DNA of 64,000 nucleotides from Diadophis punctatus similis (Eukaryota > Chordata > Lepidosauria > Squamata > Dipsadidae): NCBI GenBank assembly GCA_023053685.1, contig JALIGW010000001.1, positions 230,318,434 to 230,382,433 on the forward strand, read 5' to 3'. Below are positions 35,470-46,832 of this stretch, piece after piece. The notes under the pieces are model-generated. The model did not search any database and had not been told where the DNA came from. It saw only the letters and a program-made list of their open reading frames with translations. Within the stretch, counting starts at the first letter, position 1. Every line of letters starts with the position of its first letter. Made by a program: the position numbers and the translations under genes.

Positions 35470-35655
35470 ACTTAGAGAGTTTATTTTTATTTCTTTATTA
35501 AATTTTTATCCCTCCTTTTCTACTTTATAAGTAACTCAAGAGAGAGAGTGACCGGTCCAAAGTCACCCAGTTGGCTTTCATGCCTAAAACGGGACTAGAA
35601 CCCATGCTCTTCTGCTTTCTAGGCCAGCACCTTAATCTCTACACTAAACTGCCTC
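35470..35655 (-). mobile_element. MIR-like (CORE) SINE fragment
   Basis: The plus strand reads AAAGTCACCCAGTTGGC, GGGACTAGAACCCATG and ACCTTAATCTCTACACTAAA, the reverse complement of a tRNA-derived head with a CORE-like block. The layout resembles MIR/CORE SINEs of amniotes. It is old and diverged. Confidence 0.6.
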
Positions 35656-35659
35656 TTTT

Positions 35660-36411
35660 GTTATATCAAGAGATATGCACAAAACAGAAAATGCATTATA
35701 AGCTGAGAATGGTCTGGCCCATGTTTTGTCAGAATGCTACGAGGTTAAATGTGTTCCAACTGGAACAAACATTTGGTGTTCTGTTAGGACAAATCTTACA
35801 CATTTTGGCTGTTCTGCCTATAGGAAACAATGGGAACTCAGGCATCAGATCCTTGCTTTCTCTGACTGATCTAGCTAGATCGGAGACTGGGACCTTCCAT
35901 CCATTGGCTTTTATGAAAGTTAGAAGGTTCTAAGAACATGGCTGAGGATGGAAATGACAGCGTCTCTGTACAATGAAAGTGAAATGAGGATGCGGAGAGA
36001 CTTGTAAGTAAACACAGGAGGTCTCATGTATTGCGACTATCCCTCAGGTGCTGCTTGAGAGACTAGAAAAATAAGTGGATAAGCCACATGGGGGCTTCTT
36101 CCATTTGGTGAATATCCAGGTGAGGAGTTTGGGGACTCTTCCCTGTGTGACTTACTCTAGTGAGTCAATGGCTGGCTATGGCTATAATCAATGTGATTCA
36201 GTATCTAAGGAACAGTATTTTTTTTCTCAGATTTCTGGTGGAAATTTTTTTGCATATTTCTGGGTGATACCTAGCAGGACTCAGTTGCTGTATGGTGGGT
36301 GTGATAAGAAATCTAGCAAGGCAGAGTCTTAAGTTGCTCTGCTCTCTCATTCTAGGCACTGGTGGACAAAAAGCATTCGGTTAAGCAATTATGCCAAACC
36401 TTGGCTTGGAT
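35660..36411. other. Unique sequence, nothing recognised
   Basis: No repeat ends or homologous frames. Confidence 0.4.
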
Positions 36412-36414
36412 TGC

Positions 36415-36720
36415 TTAAAGCTGGTGATTGGATTATGTCCCGTCAAGTCGTTTTCCACTCCTGACGACAACATAGATAGATTTGTTTCCCCAATGACTAT
36501 CTATATCTAACCTGATCTTCCAGTCTTCCAATCCTTGTAACTGAGGCATCCACTGTGCTGCTGGTCAGCCTCTTCTTCTCTTTCCTTCTATCTTTTCCAA
36601 TATTAGAGCCTTTTCCAGAGAACATGGACTTTGCATAATATTTCCTGATATATATTTTTTATCTTCCTCTGGTGCATTTTAGATACTGACCAAGCTAATT
36701 GAATGCACTTCTGTTTCCTT
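36415..36720 (-). mobile_element. RTE/Bov-B-like LINE 3' end, minus strand
   Basis: On the minus strand the sequence keeps a degraded ORF2 C-terminus (arginine-rich GRQRR, then W-x-D, with an end related to 'KS-x-x-L-D-G'), followed by the untranslated end containing AAACGACTTGACGGGACATA. It is broken by frameshifts. The clade call is from the C-terminal pattern and is not certain. Confidence 0.5.
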
Positions 36721-36811
36721 GGCAATATACCAAATAGACTGCCCCTGCTCTAGAGTCAAGATTGGCATTTCTGGGCTGTCAGTCAGAATTATATGCTGGA
36801 ACTGGGCTGTG

Positions 36812-36999
36812 GCTGCTACTGCTTTACAGCCCTCTCTAAGTGGTTAACAGAGTCAGCATATTGCCTCCAGAGTCAGCATATTGCCTTCATTTTACCGATC
36901 TCAGAAGGATGGAAGGCTGAATCAACCTTGAGCTGGTGAGGATCGAACTCCTGGATTAACCTGCAATATTGCATTCTAACCACTGCACCACCATGGCTC
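36812..36999 (-). mobile_element. Sauria-type SINE, truncated, minus strand
   Basis: It keeps a GAGCCATGGTGGTGCAGTGG head and a TTGATTCAGCCTTCCATCC body, but lacks the middle of the tRNA-related region and most of the tail. A 14-base piece (AGAGTCAGCATATTGCC) is duplicated within it (36849 and 36869). Confidence 0.85.
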
Positions 37000-37219
37000 A
37001 TAAAATCCAAGGTTCCTTTCAATTAAACATTGTTCTATTTGACCCCATCCTTACCTTGCCTTGAAATAAATTAATAAAGAAAACCAAAATGCTTTTTGAT
37101 CATCCAAGACCTTCAGTTAGCCCATGACTCTAGTGTGAAGTTTGACACCCACATCTGAATTCCAGCTTCTCATGGAATTTGTCTGAAGGAAAGGAATTGT
37201 TTCAGACCTAGCTTCCATA

Positions 37220-37270
37220 TTCATTCGTTCATTCATTCATTCATTCATTCATTCATTCATTCATTCATTC
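37220..37270 (+). repeat. (ATTC)n tetranucleotide array
   Basis: About twelve ATTC units with one interruption (ATTCGTTC) at the start. Confidence 0.95.
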
Positions 37271-37392
37271 AATGTGCATGTCTACTCACTCACCATGTAA
37301 CTCTTGAGTGGCTAACATCAAAGAACTGTTAAAAAGAACAGAATCGCCAGAACAAAAATTAAAAACATACCATGCCTAAGATAGCCCAGGTA

Positions 37393-37553
37393 CAGCGGTG
37401 GGTTGCTCCTGGTTTGGCCCGATTTTTAGAACTGGTAGCACTGGCGGTGGGAGGCTCCGCCCACCCACCTGGAACGCTTCTGCGCATGCACAGAAGCATC
37501 GCGTGCAAGCGCACACGTGAACCGGTAGTAAATGGTTTTAGAACCCACTACTG
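37393..37553. mobile_element. hAT MITE, CAGCGGTGGGTT family, copy 4 (short)
   Basis: The 161-bp element has ends CAGCGGTGGGTTGC and AACCCACTACTG and flanks CCCAGGTA (37385) and CTCAGGTA (37554), with one mismatch. It contains TGCGCATGCACAG near the centre. Confidence 0.88.
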
Positions 37554-37561
37554 CTCAGGTA

Positions 37562-38740
37562 TTTACATAAGTAAACCTTCTGAGATTGGGTTTACCTAAA
37601 CTCTTGACCCATTGCCCAAGGGAAAACTATTGTAAGCCACCTAGAATTGTGGATTTAAGAAGAGTGACAATGCAGTATAAATCTTTTAAGTGCTGTACAA
37701 AAAAATTGGTGTGGTCAGGGCCATCCACTGTAAGCTATCCATTGAGGCAGGCCAAACAAAAGAAAAACCCAGCAACAGAGTGTTTTCTTCACCCTCTTCT
37801 ATTCTTCTCCTAGGAGGACAATTTGCTCCTTCAGTAATTTTGGGGTGATCTGACCTGCAAACTTCTTGGAAGTTTTGCTTTTTTTTACCTCAGGCACAAC
37901 TACTGCCCCAAATTTCTATTTAGCTGAAAGAGGTAGAGATGCACTATTAAATATGCAAATTAAAGAACAGTGCTATATCATACAAAGCATAATGCAGTGC
38001 TGACATCGCATGGAGAGATGACAGAATCATAGGCAGATAAAAGTACTTAAAAAGAAGGGGATTCACGCCAGAAAACCAGAAAGAACATTCACCCATTGTA
38101 AACGAGCATTTTTCCCCTTCCTGCAACAATCTCAATTTCTATTAGGCCAAAGGTCTAAATTTCAGAGGTTGCTCTAAATATCCATGAAATTTCAGAAAGC
38201 CTTCCAACCTAAGGCTATTATTATAATTTAATCCTTCTTCCCCCCACTGCTTAAAGTCTCTTATGCTGCTCAGTGGTTAATCCATCTCCTTTAGCACAGA
38301 CCGTTGTTGCTGTGCTAAATTCTGTGAGCTGCATTGGCGATGTATCAGTTGAATGCTGTATCTTTGAGCATCCGAAATGTTGGAATCCAAAGCTATATTC
38401 ATTTTGTATTTTATTCAGGTGTAGGCATGATGACCCCGATGTCTCTCTTGGGTGAATTTTGAAAACCCAGCAGCTGGTGGAAACTCTGTTAGTGCTCTAA
38501 CAGATTAAGAGGGTCAGGAGGGCACCGAATGAACTGATATTAACTGGAGGCTTGTTCTCAAAAAGAATCCTATTGGTGTCTTTATTAAAGTTATTGCAAC
38601 TAAAACCACAAAGTGTATTTCACTTGCGTGTGGCTATATCCTAAATCTAGATAAAACTTTCCCTCTAATGACATTAATCTTGCTACACTTTAGAAATAAC
38701 TGACGCAGAAGAGTTATAAAACTGTTTTTTTAAAAATACC
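37562..38740. other. Unique sequence, nothing recognised
   Basis: No repeat boundary or domain is recognised. Confidence 0.4.
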
Positions 38741-38744
38741 CATA

Positions 38745-38765
38745 CAACAACAACAACAACAACAA

Positions 38766-38822
<57 letters not shown>

Positions 38823-38826
38823 TATT
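38745..38826 (+). repeat. (CAA)n(CAT)n compound trinucleotide array
   Basis: About seven CAA units run into about 19 CAT units and then ATT units. It lies directly against the 3' end of the R4-like LINE, so it is part of its tail or its target. Confidence 0.96.
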
Positions 38827-39470
38827 ATAGAATTGTATCACAGCGGCCAGTTGTTTCACCGGATTTGGCATTGATTACTAGTTGAGCCCCACCCAGGGGC
38901 CTAGGACATCGTAATGTATTTTCGAAGTATATGTGCGGAACCGAGCAGTGCGGCTTTCTGCATTTGACTGATGGTGATTTTGTCGATTTCGAGCTGTTTT
39001 AAATGTAATTCCAGTGCTTTTGGGACAGCACCCAGTGTTCCAATCACCACTGGAATTACCACTGCTGGTTTGTGCCATAATAGCTGAATTTTGATTTTTA
39101 AATCCTGGTATTTTGCAATTTTTCATGTTCCTTTTCATCGACCTTGCTATTGCGATGTCGATGATAGTCACCTTGTTTTTCTCGACCAGCGTGATATCTG
39201 GTGTATTATGCGCCAGTACCTTGTCCATTTGTATACGGAAATCCCACAAGATCTTGACCATCTGATTTTCAGTGACTTTTTCAGGCTTGTGTCCCCACCA
39301 ATTTGTAGCAGTATGGATGTTATAGTTTTTGCATAAATTCCAGTGGATCATTTGTGCAACAGAGTTGTGCCATAATTTGTAATCGGTCTGCGTGATTTTC
39401 TTGCAGCAGCTGAGCACATGGTCTACAGTTTCATCAGCTTCCTTGCCCAATCTGCATTTAGCATCATTTG
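38827..39470 (-). mobile_element. R4/Dong-type LINE, 5'-truncated 3' part
   Basis: The element runs on the minus strand from a TAAT-rich junction at 39470 to its 3' end at about 38827, which reads ...TACAATTCTATAATAATG and enters the ATG array. It holds the C-terminal endonuclease region described in the separate pseudogene entry. Both edges are trinucleotide repeats. Dong and related R4 elements are known to insert in TAA repeats. Confidence 0.8.
38878..39465 (-). pseudogene. R4-type ORF, C-terminal restriction-like endonuclease remnant
   Basis: A 190-residue frame begins GKEADETVDHVLSCCKKI, part of a C-x2-C..H..C zinc-like motif, and goes on with NWWGHKPEKVTENQMVKILW. It then has an 'NTPDITLVEKNKVTIIDIAI' run, which carries the PD...D-x-A pattern of the restriction-like endonuclease of R2/R4 LINEs. 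Past DIAI the expected catalytic and downstream region (a lysine-rich EK..KY.DL) appears rearranged or frameshifted. The reverse transcriptase is missing, so it is inactive. Confidence 0.78.
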
Positions 39471-39511
39471 AGGATTATTATTATTATTGTTGTTGTTGTT
39501 GTTGTTGTTGT
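39471..39511 (+). repeat. (ATT)n(GTT)n trinucleotide array at the 5' edge of the R4-like LINE
   Basis: About four ATT units and seven GTT units. On the minus strand this is (AAC)n(AAT)n, matching the CAA units on the far side of the LINE. Confidence 0.93.
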
Positions 39512-39845
39512 TACATTTTCTGTTTACTTGTTTATTCTGTAAAGGTAGGTAAAGATTCTTTGGAACCAAAAGTTCCTGATGATTCCAGCTACACTCCATG
39601 TAGTTTTGGTGGTGATAGTTGAGAAGTGACTTACTGCTGCTTTCTTCTCTCTCTTTTTGTTTTGCCTTCCAAGTGTAGTTCTCAGCCCTATGGTCTTTTG
39701 CTTATTCCTGTCCAACCACCAACCATTTTTTAAAAATCAGCCAAAGTTGGTCAGATGCTCTTTTGTGGCTAGACTGAATAGTACTCAGTTCCTGTACTGT
39801 GATTAAACAATCAGATTTAATAGAGTGTCAAGCAAATTTAAATTT
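39512..39845. other. Unique sequence, nothing recognised
   Basis: No repeat ends or homologous frames. Confidence 0.35.
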
Positions 39846-40690
39846 TAAGTTTTAAGTTTACTTTATTGTCATTGCACCTCGTACAACGAAATTAAATGCC
39901 ATCTTCAGTGTACATCATACATAAGAAAACTGTTAAAAAAATAAAACAAAAACACACATCCTTCACATTCTACACAATTGAATTGAAACCCCCTGATATT
40001 GCATTAATATTGCCCTATACAGTAAAATTCAACATAGTTACTGCTCTGGGATAGAAACTGTTTTTCAGCCTATTTGTCCTTGTTTTTATTGTCCTTTCCT
40101 GGCAATAGTTTTAAAAAAAGGGTGCCCAGGATGAGATGAATCTTTAAGAACGTTTTGAACTTTCTTAAGGTAGTGGGAGCTATAAAGCTCTTCCAAGGAG
40201 GGAAGAGAGCAACCAATGATCTCCTGGGCAATGATGTTAACCCTCTGGAGCGCTGTCTTATCTGCCACTGTGCAATTAGCAAACCATACATGGGTGCAGT
40301 AAGTTAAGATACACTCTATAGTGCAGCGGTAGAAGGTCACCAGCAATTTTCCATTCAGTTATTGTTTCCTGGGAAGTCTCAGGTAGTATAATCTCTTCTA
40401 GGCCCTTTTGACCAGTGCTGCAATGTGAGCGTCCCAGGTCAGGTCGTCTTTCATGATAACACTCAAAAACTTAAAACTGGCCACTTGCTCCACTTGGTCT
40501 CCATTGATAACCAAGGGCTGGATGTCTGATCTATTCCTTCTGTAGTCCACTATAAGCTCCTTGGTCTTATTGGTGTTAAGGACCAAATTATTGTCTCCAC
40601 ACCATGAAAGCAACCAGTCCACCTCATCTCGATAGGCAGACTCATCTCCCCCTCCCGGGAGATGAGTCCTACCACTGTTGTATCATCCCA
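39846..40690 (-). mobile_element. Rex1/CR1-clade LINE, 3' part, minus strand
   Basis: Two minus-strand frames belong to one protein. The first (40622-40398) has WCGDNNLVLNTNKTKELIVD and LVINGDQVEQVASFKFLSV, the thumb region after the catalytic core. The second (40346-40086) has SILTY-like ECILTYCTHVWF and LPSLEELYSSHYLKK, then DSSHPGHPFF. A frame break lies between them. The tail ends in ACAATAAAGTAAAC on the minus strand. The pattern is characteristic of the Rex1/Babar-type LINEs known from fish and reptiles. 5'-truncated and inactive. Confidence 0.82.
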
Positions 40691-41540
40691 ATACAGGTAG
40701 TACCATTTCTATGTTTCTCTTTTTGCCTTTTCTCCAGTGCTGTTTATGATGTATTTTGTTGCTTTATTGGCTTCGTTGTTTGGCTGTTTGAAACCATTTT
40801 GCAATCTACCCAGAACATTTTAAGTATTTAGCAGATGAAACATATAATAAATAAATAACTGAATTACACTAGTTATGTAAATTAAAGCAGTATGTGGGAA
40901 ATAATTAAATTCTTCCCTCTAAGTAGACTTGCTTGTTTCATTTTTTTATATTGTGTTTCCCTTGTGTTCTCAAATATTGTAGTGGTTATTTATTTACACA
41001 TGTCCAAAGACTGCTGGCTACCATTTAGTTACTTCATTATTTTTGGAGTATTTATAATTTGTTTTTCAAATTCACAATTGAGCTATTTGAATACTTGACA
41101 ATACATGAAAAGATTACCTAATAATAAGAAACTATAAAACGGCAAACTACAGATACCCTGAGGCAGAAAGCTACTTGAAATAGAAAGTCTAAATAATATG
41201 TAGGGTGTTTTTTTTTTAACTCAGTACTGAAAATATTTCAGTCTGGAAACTAGGCAAACCTTCTTAAGAAGAACATTCTGAAGTCAACTGCAAACAGCTG
41301 CAAAGGCCTATTTGAGATGCTGTTTATGTTCAAAGCTCTAGAAATCTAAAGGAAGGCCTTCAAGAAGACTTTACCACTGAACAAGCTTTATGTTGAAGAG
41401 GATGGAGATGTACTTAGCTTTGAATATAAATGCTAAAACCAGCTTTTTAATATGTCTGGATATAGGCAAGAACCTATACAATGAAACAAAAAGTAAGGGC
41501 ACATTCTTTATGTGTAGTTTCAGTCGATAAGTAACAGAAG
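40691..41540. other. Unique AT-rich sequence, nothing recognised
   Basis: No repeat ends or homologous frames. Confidence 0.4.
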
Positions 41541-41544
41541 TTAA

Positions 41545-41785
41545 CTTATCAAGAAGAGAACCAACTTAGAACTAAGGAGAAATTTCCTGACACGGAGAAC
41601 AGTTCATCAGCCTACAGATTCTGTGGGTACTCCATCAATACAGAAGAGATTGGACAGCCATTTTAAGAAGAGATTGGACAGCCATTGGTCTGAAATGCTT
41701 TAGAGTCTCCTGCTTGAGCAAGGGGTTGGATTAGAAGACCTCCAGGATTCCTTCCAACTGTGTTATTCTGTTAATACCTAGGTAC
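41545..41785 (+). mobile_element. CR1 LINE 3' end, plus strand
   Basis: The order AAGGAGAAATTTCCTGAC, GACAGCCATTTTAAGAAG, GAGTCTCCTGCTTGAGCAAG, TTGGATTAGAAGACCTCCAG, and CCTTCCAACTGTGTTATTCT is the 3' end of a CR1 element. A 21-base piece (AAGAGATTGGACAGCCATT) is tandemly duplicated at about 41644 and 41667. Confidence 0.88.
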
Positions 41786-41846
41786 TCTGTGTTAATCTTT
41801 TGTTATTTCTCAAATGTCTATGGAGGCTTCTTGGCTGCAGAAAAAT

Positions 41847-41983
41847 ATTCCATTCCCCACCATCCAGTCAGAGCTGAAGAAGCTTCTTGGATGAGAAGCT
41901 AAATGTCTTCAAAGAAAAACAAGACAACAGTTGCCCCCTGAAAAAAGCTCTTTTGGGACAACCATGACCTGGATGACTGAGAA
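41847..41983 (+). mobile_element. Penelope-like element end, interrupted by a SINE
   Basis: It contains ATTCCCCACCATCCAGTCAG, GAAGAAGCTTCTTGGATGAG and GGATGACTGAGAAT, matching the arms of the fold-back at 20722-20990. At GAAT the copy is interrupted by a SINE, and its next bases (AATCTCCATT) are found beyond the SINE at about 42220. Confidence 0.7.
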
Positions 41984-42218
41984 TAGCAATAGCAATAGCA
42001 CTTAGACTTATATACCGCTTCATAGTGCTTTACAGCCCTCTCTAAGCGGTTTACAGAGTCATCATATTGCCCCCAACAATCTGGGTGCTCATTTTACCCA
42101 CCTCGGAAGGATGGAAGGCTGAGTCAACCTTGAGCTGGTGAGATTTGAATCGCCGAACTGCAGCTAGCAATCAGCTGAAGTAGCTTGCAGTGCTGCACTC
42201 TAACCACTGCGCCACCTC
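41984..42218 (-). mobile_element. Sauria-type SINE nested in a Penelope-like end
   Basis: Minus-strand order is GAGGTGGCGCAGTGG head, GCAGCACTGCAAGCTAC, TCAGCCTTCCATCCTTCC body, AAACCGCTTAGAGAGGGC, and a TGCTAT tail. It split the repeat on either side and is therefore younger than it. Confidence 0.94.
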
Positions 42219-42625
42219 CAAATCTCCATTGACATTTAACTATGCACTTTGGGATGAACATTCTTCAAATGGTGTGGGAGTATGAACGGATTTCTAGGAA
42301 AATTGCAGACTACAGGAAAGATGCAGACAACACAGACTCGTCCCCAACAGCCTGCTTCTGTTTTTCAACAGTGAAGGGACACAGGGCAGAAAACATCCTG
42401 CAGCCAAAGAAGGCTCCACACACCCATTTGCACTACTCAGGTGACCCTGAGGACACAGATAAACCTCCAAGTGGCCTCAATGACTCTCTAAAAGGATGCA
42501 AATGATCAGCTGCCTGCAAGAAATAAAAACCCTTCCATTCCCCACCATCCAGTCAGAGCTGAAGAAGCTTCTGGGATGAGAAGCGAAACGTCTTCAAAGA
42601 AAAAAAAGTCCAGTTGTTTCTCAAA
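42219..42625 (+). mobile_element. Penelope-like element, 3' coding-end remnant and terminus
   Basis: The left part continues the interrupted copy. The right part (42527-42610) repeats the terminus TTCCCCACCATCCAGTCAGA and GAAGCGAAACGTCTTCAAAG. In between, one frame reads PPSGLNDSLKGCK before a stop, as at the end of an element ORF. The family assignment is tentative. Confidence 0.5.
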
Positions 42626-42693
42626 TATTTTCAAAGACCTTGCATTTCAGTAAGCTAAATGTGATAATGTAAGAGTACGGTCTGATTTATATG

Positions 42694-43845
<1,152 letters not shown>

Positions 43846-44697
43846 AGACGGGAGACGACTTGACAAATTTGAATTTATTGAACTATTAAAAGATGAACTA
43901 TCAAGATACAAAACAATGTGATGTTGAAATATATTGGATGGATAGAGACTAATATGATTGTATTTTATCTTTTCCCTATCTAATGATTACTTATGCAATA
44001 TTTAGTTAAGTTTTATATAATTTTGAGGTTATTCTTAATGTTGATAATATTAGATATATATAGTTTGTTGAAGATTTGTTTATTGTTTATTCTTCTTTTA
44101 TTTTCTTTTTTTGTTTATTGAAGTTAGCGAATTAACTTAGAATATCATGATGAAATTTAATATTTGATGATTACTTATGTAACATTTAGTTAAGTTTTAT
44201 CTTAGAGGTTATTTCTAATGTCAATAATATTAGTTTAAGATTTGTGTATTTTATATTTAGTTATTACTTATGTAACACTTACCTTGTATAAGATAGAGGA
44301 CTGAAGGGAGGAGGTAGGAGGTTTGTTTGTTTGTAGTGTTAAAGAGTTTTCTCTTTCTTTCTTTCTTTTTTTTATTCTCTTTCTTTTTTTTTTCTCTCTC
44401 TTTTTTGTATCTTTACTATTGTATACAAATGCGATATATTAGTACTGTATAGTTTGGAGTTGAAGTTTTTTTTTAAAAAATAGTGTTCTTTTTTTCCTTT
44501 TTCCTTTTTCTTTTTATTAACAATTTAAACTTATTATTATGCCCTGTATTATCTCTGGGAAGTCCGGGGGGGGGAGGTGGGGAGGGAAGGGGGTGGGTTT
44601 GGGGGGGGGGAAATAAAAATGTTTGTACTTTGGATTTAATATTTTGTTACCACTTATGTAAGTTTGTACTAATAAAACTTTTTTGAGAAAAAAAAAA
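43846..44697 (+). mobile_element. L1-like LINE 3' end with poly(A)
   Basis: The insert starts abruptly at GACGGGAGACG within the AAAT array, as a 5'-truncated LINE would. It has a short decayed coding end and a long untranslated region with a G-rich tract (44564-44610) like that of L1 3' ends. AATAAAA (44671) and a 14-base A run end at 44700. A family assignment beyond 'L1-like' is not possible. Confidence 0.65.
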
Positions 44698-44991
<294 letters not shown>

Positions 44992-44993
44992 TC

Positions 44994-45031
<38 letters not shown>

Positions 45032-45057
45032 TATATATATATATATATAATTAATAA

Positions 45058-45104
<47 letters not shown>

Positions 45105-45290
45105 ATCCCAGTGAGGGTATGGCTATCTGACGAGAGCTAAATACTTGAAATAGATCTATAATAGTCTCCCTTTATTTTCATTTAACAACAAAAAATGCTA
45201 CACACACACACACACAAATAAATGAATGAATGAATAAATGAATAAAAAATAAATAAATAAACAAACAAACAAACAAACAAACAAACAATT
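44992..45290 (+). repeat. Further GT/AAAT and AAAC arrays
   Basis: A third (GT)n-link-(AAAT)n block lies at 44997-45105, after AATCCC. From 45190 on there are (AC)n, AATG/AAAT-type and (AAAC)n arrays. The repeated link sequence shows that the compound repeat itself has been duplicated. Confidence 0.93.
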
Positions 45291-45417
45291 TGCACGGTGG
45301 CAATAACAATAACTTCAGTAAAAATAACAATATCCTGCAGTGCTTAGTTAACATGTATGATGTGTTAGTTAAAATGCATGATCTGCTTTTCTTATAGCTT
45401 ACTCTTGTTTTTTGTTT

Positions 45418-45740
45418 ATCAGATGCATTTAGCTGTAGCTTCCGAATGCTCTTCAACGGTAGCCTCATGTAGAGCACATTGCAGTAGTCCAGCCATGACA
45501 TGACCAGGGCTTGAGTGATTGAGCACAGGGACTCGTGATCCAGGAAAGGCTGCAACGAGTTTTGTTTGCAAAAGCTCTCTTAGCCGCGACGGCTGTTCAA
45601 GCAGGAGTCGCGAGTCTACAACTCCCAAGCTGTGGACCGGGTCTGTCTGGGGTAGTGCCATCCCATCCAGAACTAAAGATGTTAAAGTCCCCGATCTTGA
45701 CACTCCATGCATCCAAAGCCTTACAGTCTTGCCAGGGTTC
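45418..45740 (-). mobile_element. CR1-like LINE, short internal fragment, minus strand
   Basis: One minus-strand frame reads SLCSITQALVMSWLDYCNVL and YMRLPLKSIRKLQLNA, the same protein part as LDYCNALYMGLP at 28618-29238. The upstream part (45560-45740) encodes a region including LTSLVLDGMALPQTD. The fragment is truncated at both ends. Confidence 0.8.
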
Positions 45741-46484
45741 AACTGAATCAGATGTATTGTTCTGTGCTAACTCAGAATTTTTCAACCCTTTCATAGCTTT
45801 TCATACCCTTCCATGCCAGGGACTTTTATGGAATCCTCTTCCTTTATGTATGAGCAGAATTGTAGCTCCTGTTTTTCCCCTCTAAAGGCTGTCCTTGAAG
45901 TTCACCCAGAAACTACAGTTCACAGAAAATGTAGCAGCTTTTATGTATTGAGCAATCTGTCAGAGCAGCTGCATGGGTTACTACAGTTTCTACTTTCAGT
46001 AAAAGATGCTGTTCACCATCCACAATCCTATATAACTTGGGGTCTGAGTATCTAAGATATTACATTTCCCAGGTAAATTCTGTCTACCCACCTAGAGAAC
46101 TCGGAAGCATCTAGTGAAGGTCCTCTCATATTACAAAATATTTTGGGATGGGTCTCAAAATCAGCCATTCTCTATAGGAATATTCCCTATTTTGGAAAAT
46201 TTGCCTTGCTTATTCAAGGCAAAGGTGGCCCTGCTTCTTCTAGCCTTCCAAAGGAAAGAAATAATTAGCCCTTAGGAAAGAAATAATTCCTACCCATAGA
46301 ATGTACCAAGAAGACTGGCTACTGATATAGCTGCTACACTGATATTTATTACATTTTCAGAGTCTATTTTCCTTAAAGAAGCACTTGAAAATATATACAA
46401 TCAATCCAATCCAGAAACACACATATTTTTTGTTATATAGCTGGCACAAAGTTTTTCCCAAAAATATTGAAACTTGAAATATAA
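45741..46484. other. Unique sequence, nothing recognised
   Basis: No repeat ends or homologous frames. Confidence 0.4.
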
Positions 46485-46492
46485 CTACATAC

Positions 46493-46824
46493 CAGGGGTG
46501 AAATCCTCCCGGTTCGCCCGGGCCAGTCCTTCGGCATATAGCCGATGGAACTGGCGGCGGTCGCGGCGCGGAGCTTCTCCCGCCCGCTTTCCCGGCCCGG
46601 CTGAACGCCACCATTCGGGTTATTTTTCCCTCTGTGTATGCGCGCGCATGCACAGAGGGAAAAATAACCTGAATGATTGTGTTCAGCCGGGCTGGGAAAG
46701 CAGTGATTGTGTTCAGCCGGGCCGGGAAAGTGGGCGGGAGAAGCTCCGCGCCGCGACCGCCGCCAGTTCCATCGGCTATACGCCGAAGGACTGGCCCGGG
46801 CGAACCGGGAGGATTTCACCCCTG
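46493..46824. mobile_element. Palindromic hAT MITE, nearly perfect hairpin
   Basis: The 332-bp element is one large inverted repeat. The left arm starts CAGGGGTGAAATCCTCCCGG; the right arm ends in its exact complement. Arms of roughly 145-165 bases pair with very few mismatches around a centre containing ATGCGCGCGCATGC. The right arm has an extra copy of a ~32-base segment (GATTGTGTTCAGCCGGGC...). The flanks are exact 8-bp duplications CTACATAC (46485-46492 and 46825-46832). Mirrored open frames on both strands are a consequence of the palindrome, not genes. Confidence 0.95.
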
Positions 46825-46832
46825 CTACATAC

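Noticed and set aside
38683..38871. Polyaspartate/polyvaline frame
   Set aside because: It is a translation of the CAT/CAA trinucleotide array beside the R4-like LINE.
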